NCBI GenBank assembly: GCA_021821705.1
Contig: JAKACE010000016.1
Location: forward strand, 1 to 12,788
From: Actinomycetes bacterium
Lineage (GTDB): Bacteria > Actinomycetota > Acidimicrobiia > Acidimicrobiales > Palsa-688
DNA: 12,788 nt
Direction: 5' to 3'
Below are positions 6,039 to 12,788 of the stretch, piece by piece (the stretch's first letter is position 1; each line of letters starts with the position of its first letter). The notes under the pieces were generated by a model. The model was given only the letters and a program-made list of their open reading frames with translations. It made no database searches and had not been told where the DNA came from. Position numbers and translations under genes: made by a program.

Positions 6039-7178
6039 ATGTTCTCCAAAAAGCCCACGAACTCCCGGGCTGCACGGCGTGCCCTCTGCAGCCTGCTGGC
6101 TGTCGCTGCCGGCACCGCCGCCAGCATCAGTGCCGCGCCCTCAGCTCTGGCCGCCTCCAAAGCGAGCACCAAGGAGGCCCCTCCGAGCGGCCACATCGCC
6201 ATCTCCGAGACCGGCAGCACCTTGCTCTACCCGCTGTTCCAGCTCTGGTCGACCGCATACCACCAGCGCTACAAGAACGTGACCGTCACGCCCCAGGGCA
6301 CTGGTTCGGGCGTGGGCATATCGAGCGCCGCAGGGGGCACGGCTGACATCGGCGCCTCCGACGCCTACCTGTCGAACACACAGGTTGCCCAGTACAAGGG
6401 CCTCAAGAACATCGCCCTGGCCATATCGGCCCAACAGGTCAACTACAACGTCTCAGGTGTGCCGGCCAACACGCACCTCAAACTCGACGGCAAGGTGCTC
6501 TCGCTCATCTACCAGGGCAAGATCACCAGCTGGGACGACGCCCAGATAAAGGCCCTCAACCCCGGCGTCAAGCTGCCGAACGAGAAGATCGTCGCCCTCC
6601 ACCGCTCGGATTCGAGCGGCGACACGTTCCTGTTCACCTCCTACCTCTCGGACCAGGACCCGAGCGGTTGGGGCGCGTCGATCGGCTACAGCACGAGCGT
6701 TTCTTTCCCAGCCATCCCCAATGCTCTGGCCGAAGAAGGCAACGGCGGGATGGTGAGCGGCTGCAAGGCCACTCCGGGCTGCGTCGCCTACATCGGCATC
6801 AGCTACCTGACCGCCACGCAGCAGGCCCACCTCGGCGAGGCCTTCCTGCAGAACCGCGCGGGCAAGTTCGTCCAGCCCACCAGCAAGACCATCGTGGCCG
6901 AGGCGGCTGCCATGGAGAAGAAGACCCCGGCCAACGAGGCCCTCTCCATGATCGACGACTCCGCCCCCAACGGCTACCCGATCATCAACTACGAGTACGC
7001 CATCCTGCCCGGCCGCGAGGCCAACTCGAGGCAGGCCGCCGCCGTGCGGGCGTTCCTCTACTGGGCCATCGACCGCAACGGGGGCTCCGAGCCGCGCTTC
7101 CTCAACGCAGTTCGCTTCCAGCCCCTGCCCCCGGCGGTCGCCGAGCTTTCGGCCCGCCAGATAGCCCAAATTCGCTAG
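6039..7178 (+). CDS. pstS: Phosphate-binding protein PstS of the high-affinity phosphate ABC transporter
   Basis: A 379-residue extracytoplasmic receptor that captures inorganic phosphate for the PstCAB importer. Residues 1-38 form a Sec signal peptide: basic MFSKKPTNSRAARR, a hydrophobic run, then PSALA before a likely cut near 38/39. Phosphate-binding elements are visible: SETGSTLLYPL (56-66), QGTGSGVGI (86-94), DIGASDAYLS (103-112) and HRSDSSGDTFLF (188-199). Cys242 and Cys248 could form a small disulfide outside the cell. AGAGGA precedes the ATG with a rather long 12-base gap. Oddities: no lipobox is present, as the only early Cys (17) comes before the hydrophobic run, whereas Gram-positive PstS proteins are usually lipoproteins. 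No pstC, pstA or pstB follows, because a terminator and a convergent gene come next. The PHO box upstream supports phosphate control. Confidence 0.95.
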   Translation: MFSKKPTNSRAARRALCSLLAVAAGTAASISAAPSALAASKASTKEAPPSGHIAISETGSTLLYPLFQLWSTAYHQRYKNVTVTPQGTGSGVGISSAAGGTADIGASDAYLSNTQVAQYKGLKNIALAISAQQVNYNVSGVPANTHLKLDGKVLSLIYQGKITSWDDAQIKALNPGVKLPNEKIVALHRSDSSGDTFLFTSYLSDQDPSGWGASIGYSTSVSFPAIPNALAEEGNGGMVSGCKATPGCVAYIGISYLTATQQAHLGEAFLQNRAGKFVQPTSKTIVAEAAAMEKKTPANEALSMIDDSAPNGYPIINYEYAILPGREANSRQAAAVRAFLYWAIDRNGGSEPRFLNAVRFQPLPPAVAELSARQIAQIR

Positions 7179-7235
7179 GTGACCGGCGGGGCGCTCTGCC
7201 TCGCATGTCCAAAGTCACTCGAGTTGCACCCGGCC

Positions 7236-7289
7236 GAGGGTGCCCGGTTGCCGGCGCCAGCCGGCGCCGGGCGCCCTCGTGTCGTTTTT
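7236..7289 (+). terminator. Rho-independent terminator of pstS
   Basis: A 12-bp outer stem pairs 7236-7247 with 7267-7278 (one G-T wobble). Inside it, GCCGGC at 7250-7255 can pair with GCCGGC at 7260-7265 around a four-base loop. A run of five T follows at 7285-7289. It starts 58 bp after the pstS stop and isolates pstS from the convergent amylosucrase gene. I see no equally good terminator for the opposite strand. Confidence 0.75.
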
Positions 7290-7347
7290 GCCTCGGCCCC
7301 CGTGGCCGCACGGTACCGGGCCCGCTGCTGCCCGTCGGTGGCACCAG

Positions 7348-9228
<1,881 letters not shown>

Positions 9229-9250
9229 GGGCCGAGCGTAGTGCCCACGG

Positions 9251-10492
9251 CTAGCCGGTGGGCCCGCTGCTCAGTGTCACGGTCGCCTTGTGGGCGACAC
9301 CCAAGCCGTCGAGCCAGGTGACGGTGACCCGCTGGCCCGGGTGTAGCAGGTCCATGACCGTGCGCAGGCTGGTCGAGGAGCTGACGTTGTGGCCATCGAC
9401 GGAGGTGATCGTGTCGCCCTGGCCAAGGCCGGCCGAGGCGGCCGGAGTGCCGCTGATGACGCCGGCAACGCCGGCGCCGGAGGCCGGGGCGCCGAAGGGC
9501 GAGTATTGCGAGGTCGGGACCACCTCGACGCCGAGGAAGGCGGAAGGGCCTATGTGCACCGACGCCGACGACCGGCCTGCTTCGACCTGCTTGACGATCG
9601 ACATCGCCGTGTTGACCGGTATGGCGTAACCCTGGGTGAGCTGTGGGTTGCCCGCGTACTGGAACTGGAAGGTCGACGAACCGGCGGTGTTCATGGCGAC
9701 GACCTGGCCCTGCATGTCGACCAGGGGCCCACCCGAATCACCCGGCTGGATGGCGGCATTGGTCTCCACGAGGTGGGACAGCTGCTCGGCCGAACCCGTC
9801 AGCTCGTCGGCGGCGCTGATCGACTTGTCGAGGGCGGTGATGGTGCCGGTGGCGGACGTGGGGGCGCCACCGACGCCTCCGGCGTTGCCCAGGGCCACGA
9901 CGGCCTGGCCGACGGCCAGCGAGCCCGAACTGCCAAGCGAGGCCGTAGCCAGGCCGGAGGCGCCTTGGAGCTTGATCAGGGCTACGTCCGAGCCGGCGCT
10001 GTAGCCCAGGACGGTGGCCTTGTAGGTCTTGGCGTTGCCCACGTCTGTGACCGAGATGCTGGTCGCCCCTTCCACCACGTGGTTGTTGGTCAGGATCTCG
10101 CCCGAGGACGTCAGCACGATGCCCGTGCCTGCCGCCTGGGCTTGGCCGTAGTCGATGTTGGACACGATGTCCACCAGCGCTGGGCCCACCTTGGCTTCGA
10201 CCTGGGCCACCGACAGCGTGGCGTCCGCCGCGTTGGCCGGGCCCGGCGCGGTACCGTCCAGGACGGCACGGCTCACCCCGGCCCCGGCGACCACGGCGGC
10301 GGCGACTACGGCCGCACCGGCCGCCCGGCGTTGCCGGCGGCGACGGCGCAGTGAACGGGCCATGGCGGCCTCGTTGCCGAGCGGAGGGGGGAAGGAGGGC
10401 CAGTCGTGGGCGCCAGGCCACATCCCGTCGCCGACTGGCGACGAGGCGCCTGCCGTACCGTTCGTGCCGCTTTCTGGGAGTGTTCCGCTCAT
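9251..10492 (-). CDS. Membrane-anchored HtrA/DegP-like serine protease with PDZ domain (S1C)
   Basis: A 413-residue trypsin-fold protease that degrades or senses misfolded proteins outside the membrane. The N-terminus is polar and proline-rich. It is followed by a run of Arg (49-56) and one membrane segment (about 57-76), giving a cytoplasmic N-terminus and an external protease domain. The catalytic triad is His138 in TNNHVVEG, Asp169 in GSDVALIKL and Ser253 in QPGDSGGPLV. A single C-terminal PDZ domain starts near FLGVEVVP and includes SAGLGQGDTITSVDGHNV. The frame opens at 10525. I choose the ATG at 10492 because AAAGGAG lies six bases before it, while the upstream ATG has no such site. Amylosucrase follows by 22 bp on the same strand. 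It matches the usual actinobacterial one-TM, one-PDZ HtrA layout; its substrate is unknown. Confidence 0.93.
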   Translation of the reverse strand: MSGTLPESGTNGTAGASSPVGDGMWPGAHDWPSFPPPLGNEAAMARSLRRRRRQRRAAGAAVVAAAVVAGAGVSRAVLDGTAPGPANAADATLSVAQVEAKVGPALVDIVSNIDYGQAQAAGTGIVLTSSGEILTNNHVVEGATSISVTDVGNAKTYKATVLGYSAGSDVALIKLQGASGLATASLGSSGSLAVGQAVVALGNAGGVGGAPTSATGTITALDKSISAADELTGSAEQLSHLVETNAAIQPGDSGGPLVDMQGQVVAMNTAGSSTFQFQYAGNPQLTQGYAIPVNTAMSIVKQVEAGRSSASVHIGPSAFLGVEVVPTSQYSPFGAPASGAGVAGVISGTPAASAGLGQGDTITSVDGHNVSSSTSLRTVMDLLHPGQRVTVTWLDGLGVAHKATVTLSSGPTG

Positions 10493-10498
10493 CGAGGG

Positions 10499-10505
10499 CT
10501 CCTTT
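10499..10505 (-). promoter_or_regulatory. Ribosome binding site that sets the htrA-like start
   Basis: On the minus strand this reads AAAGGAG, six bases before the ATG at 10492. It makes that ATG a better start than the one 11 codons upstream at 10525, which would place this site inside the coding region. Confidence 0.7.
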
Positions 10506-10677
10506 CGGGTCTCTGTGCTCACCATGGTCCCCGCCGGTGCTTAAGGCCGCCTGTGAAGCGCCGCAGAAAGCACCAACAACGGCTCGTTCTCACCCCGCTA
10601 CCCGCTCCCGGCTGGGTTTTCCTCCACCGCACCTCCACCCGGACTGCACGGGGCCGCCAGCCGGCGGGGGTTGGGTG

Positions 10678-10705
10678 GGCACATGCAGGGGCATGGAAAT
10701 GTGCC
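10678..10705. repeat. Dyad symmetry spanning the ATPase start codon
   Basis: GGCACAT (10678-10684) and ATGTGCC (10699-10705) are perfect inverted repeats 14 bp apart. Inside them, CATGC (10682-10686) and GCATG (10691-10695) form a second, exclusive pairing around AGGG. Both include bases of the ATG at 10683. The dyad may be an operator for a metal sensor or an RNA structure limiting translation. The rest of the divergent gap (10526-10677) shows no promoter I can call with confidence. Confidence 0.35.
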
Positions 10706-12788
10706 TCCGGCCGGACGCGAGCCCGCCGGGACGCAGCGAGCGGGAGCGTCCGGGGCCAAAGCGCGGGCCACCGGGGCCGACCAGCGGGCCACCGGGGCCG
10801 ACCAGCGGGCCGCCGGCGCCAGGCGCTACAGCGGCCCCGGCCTCGGTCCGGTACTGGCACTGCTGAGCGTGTCCGCAGGCGCTCTGGCGGCCGGCGGCGT
10901 GCTTCACGCCCTCGGCCCGGGCCAGGCGGGCAACTCTGTCTGGACGGCGGTCGGTGCCGCCGGCGCCGTGCTGGCTCTCTGGGAGACGGTGAGAGCGCTG
11001 AGGCAGGGCCGGCTCGGTGTCGACGTGATCGCCGTGCTCGCCCTGGTCGGTGCCATCCTGGCGGGCGAGAGCCTGGCGTCGGCCGTTATCGCCATCATGG
11101 TGATGACCGGCCGGTTGCTCGAGGCATGGGCCTCGGACAGGGCACGACGCAACCTGCGACTGCTGCTCGAGCGGGCCCCGGCCTCCGTGCGCCGGTACGC
11201 GCAAGGGGCCCTGGAGACGGTCGAGGTGGGCGCGGTGGTGCCGGGCGACCTCGTGATGGTGTCTACAGGCGAAGTCGTGCCTGTTGACGGGCGCCTCGTC
11301 ACGGCGGCGGTACTGGACGAGTCGGCCCTGACGGGCGAGCCCCTGCCCGTCGAGCGGTCGGTCGGGGAGCCGGTGCAGAGCGGGGTTGTCAACGCAGGAG
11401 ACCCCTTCGACCTGCGGGTCACGGCCCGGGCCGACGACAGCGCCTACTCGGCACTGGTCAGGCTGGTGCGCACCGCCGAGGCTTCCCGTGCGCCCTCGGT
11501 GCGCCTGGCGGACCGGTACGCCCTGTGGTTCCTCATGTTCACCTTGGCTCTCGCCGGCGCTGGTTGGGCGCTGGGCGGGGCAGGGAGGTCCGTCGCCATA
11601 CTCGTGGTGGCCACCCCCTGCCCATTGATACTCGGTGTGCCCGTCGCCCTGGTGTCCGGGTTGTCGCGCGCTGCCCACCAGGGCGTGGTGGTGAAGAGCG
11701 GGGCGGCGCTCGAGAGGCTGGCTGCCTGCACGACGGTCCTGCTGGACAAGACCGGCACGGTCACATCCGGCCAGCCGACGGTCACCCAGGTGGCCTCGGC
11801 GGGCGCATTTTCGCCCGAGGAGGTCCTGCGCCTGGCGGCCTGCCTGGAGCAGGCATCCCCGCACGTCCTGGCCGGCGCGGTGGTGAGAGCGGCCGCCGCC
11901 CGCGGCCTGGCGCTGTCGCTGCCCCAGGCGTTCGAAGAGGTGCACGGCAGCGGGGCACGGGGCTCGGTCGAGGGCCGCTCGGTGAGCGTCGGCAACCGCG
12001 AATGGGTGGGCCTGGCGCCGGGGCCGGTCCCTGGGTGGGCCGCTGGGGCTCACAGGCGTTCGCGCGTCGAGCGGGCGCTGCTTGTCTACGTGGCCATAGA
12101 CGGTGGTGCGCAGGGGGTCATGGTGCTCGAGGACCCGGTCCGCCCCGACGCCGCCAGGACCGTGCGCTCTCTGCGCTCGAGCGGCATGAAGCGTGTCGTC
12201 ATGGTCACAGGCGACCGTGACGAGGTGGCCCAGACGGTCGGGGAGGCCATCGGGGTCGACCAGGTGTACGCCCAGTGCACGCCGAGCATGAAGCTCCAGG
12301 TCGTGGAGGCGGAGAAGAGGCTGGCCCCGACGATGATGCTAGGGGACGGCATCAACGACGCACCGGCGCTGGCACTGGCCGACGTCGGGGTGGCAATGGC
12401 AGCGCGGGGGGCGACGGTGTCGTCCGAGGGTGCAGACGTCGTGCTCACCGTCGACCGCTTCTCGCGCATGGGCGAGGCCCGCTCGATCGCAAACCGCGCC
12501 AGGAGGGTTGCGGCCCAGAGCGCGGCAGCCGGTATGGTTCTTTCCCTCGTGGCCATGGGTGTCGCCAGCTTTGGCGTGCTGCCGGCACTGTGGGGCGCCG
12601 TCCTCCAGGAACTGATCGACGTGGCTGCCATCTCCAACGCGCTGCGGGCGCTACGCCCGGCGCGCCACGAGCTACGGCTCTCGAACGCGGAGAAGTCGCT
12701 CACCTCGCGCTTTCGCACCGAGCACCAGGCCATCGAGGCCGCGACGGACCGCTTGCGGGTGGTCGCCGACCGGCTGGCGGGGGACGGC
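10683..12788 (+). CDS. TPC-type P1B heavy-metal-translocating P-type ATPase, 3' end cut by window
   Basis: The first 702 residues of a membrane ATPase that moves transition-metal ions across the membrane. A polar N-terminus of about 48 residues has no CxxC or His-rich metal domain. Two hydrophobic pairs follow (from about LGPVLALLSV and from DVIAVLALVG). Then come the actuator loop TGE (217-219) and a third membrane pair with the ion-site motif T-P-C-P (311-314). The phosphorylation site is DKTGT (Asp355). The nucleotide domain has SPHVLA where most P1B pumps have SxHPLA, TGD at 509-511 and GDGIND (554-559). A last membrane pair contains QELIDVAAISNALRALR. The frame is still open at the edge with RFRTEHQAIEAATDRLRVV, resembling the first helix of a hemerythrin-like domain. 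TPC pumps of the P1B-5 type have been linked to Ni or Fe, but the metal here is not determined. The start at 10683 follows a G-rich stretch. Confidence 0.93.
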   Translation, partial: MQGHGNVPPAGREPAGTQRAGASGAKARATGADQRATGADQRAAGARRYSGPGLGPVLALLSVSAGALAAGGVLHALGPGQAGNSVWTAVGAAGAVLALWETVRALRQGRLGVDVIAVLALVGAILAGESLASAVIAIMVMTGRLLEAWASDRARRNLRLLLERAPASVRRYAQGALETVEVGAVVPGDLVMVSTGEVVPVDGRLVTAAVLDESALTGEPLPVERSVGEPVQSGVVNAGDPFDLRVTARADDSAYSALVRLVRTAEASRAPSVRLADRYALWFLMFTLALAGAGWALGGAGRSVAILVVATPCPLILGVPVALVSGLSRAAHQGVVVKSGAALERLAACTTVLLDKTGTVTSGQPTVTQVASAGAFSPEEVLRLAACLEQASPHVLAGAVVRAAAARGLALSLPQAFEEVHGSGARGSVEGRSVSVGNREWVGLAPGPVPGWAAGAHRRSRVERALLVYVAIDGGAQGVMVLEDPVRPDAARTVRSLRSSGMKRVVMVTGDRDEVAQTVGEAIGVDQVYAQCTPSMKLQVVEAEKRLAPTMMLGDGINDAPALALADVGVAMAARGATVSSEGADVVLTVDRFSRMGEARSIANRARRVAAQSAAAGMVLSLVAMGVASFGVLPALWGAVLQELIDVAAISNALRALRPARHELRLSNAEKSLTSRFRTEHQAIEAATDRLRVVADRLAGDG
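10764..10812 (+). repeat. 21-bp in-frame tandem repeat in the ATPase N-terminus
   Basis: Two identical 21-bp units lie at 10764-10784 and 10785-10805, followed by the first bases of a third degenerate copy. Each unit encodes seven residues, giving ATGADQR twice, then a changed third start (AAGA). It lies in the polar tail before the first membrane segment, where length change would be tolerated. Confidence 0.85.

Noticed and set aside
6039..6180. Lipoprotein signal on PstS
   Set aside because: Cys17 follows RRAL and comes before the hydrophobic core, so it is not a lipobox. The PSALA site near residue 38 fits ordinary signal peptidase.
4610..6346. Plus-strand open frame of 578 codons over the oxidoreductase and start of pstS
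   Set aside because: It is out of frame with two well-recognised genes and crosses their promoter region. Its composition is the Arg/Gly/Pro-rich type of a shadow frame.
10493..10525. Upstream ATG at 10525 as the start of the HtrA-like protease
   Set aside because: It lacks a ribosome site, while AAAGGAG six bases before the ATG at 10492 would be wasted inside the coding region.
10590..12053. Minus-strand open frame of 487 codons opposite the ATPase
   Set aside because: It is antisense to a P-type ATPase with every catalytic motif in order and has no domain of its own.

Overview
The window is very GC-rich and uses codons ending in G or C almost throughout. It has GTG, TTG and probably CTG starts, and a PHO-box-like array of 11-bp GTTCA repeats of the kind bound by Streptomyces PhoP. 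These features point to a high-GC Gram-positive bacterium (Actinomycetota). The class cannot be fixed from the sequence; an acidimicrobial or other uncultured lineage would fit but is a guess. I see no rRNA, tRNA, CRISPR array, transposase or phage gene. The region reads as ordinary chromosome.

Layout, left to right. (1) 1-1388, minus strand, cut by the left edge: a secreted alpha/beta-hydrolase of the tripeptidyl-aminopeptidase (TAP) type. (2) 1453-1803, plus: a small conserved protein of unknown function. (3) 1859-1922: eight copies of an octamer CCYGGGCA lying between two convergent genes. (4) 1926-3401, minus: a DEAD-box RNA helicase with a basic tail and a TTG start. (5) 3402-3647: a divergent control region with several short palindromes. 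(6) 3648-4163, plus: a small nitroreductase. It is followed in the same reading frame by (7) 4233-5846, plus: a phytoene-desaturase-like FAD oxidoreductase whose only plausible start is CTG. (8) 5854-5927: a hairpin and a phased PHO-box array with a -10 element. They precede (9) 6039-7178, plus: PstS, a secreted phosphate-binding protein without pstCAB beside it. (10) 7236-7289: a strong terminator. (11) 7348-9228, minus: an amylosucrase-type GH13 enzyme lying 22 bp downstream of (12) 9251-10492, minus: a membrane-anchored HtrA-like serine protease with a PDZ domain. (13) 10683 to the right edge, plus: a TPC-type P1B heavy-metal ATPase, still open at the edge.

The genes do not form one pathway. 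Likely transcription units are nitroreductase plus oxidoreductase (a possible redox pair) and htrA plus amylosucrase; the rest look like single genes. The clearest regulatory call is phosphate-starvation control of pstS. I found no convincing new multi-gene system. The points most worth checking are the phased PHO array that shares sequence with a hairpin, the CTG-started oxidoreductase in frame with the nitroreductase, the octamer array, and the possible hemerythrin-like tail on the ATPase.
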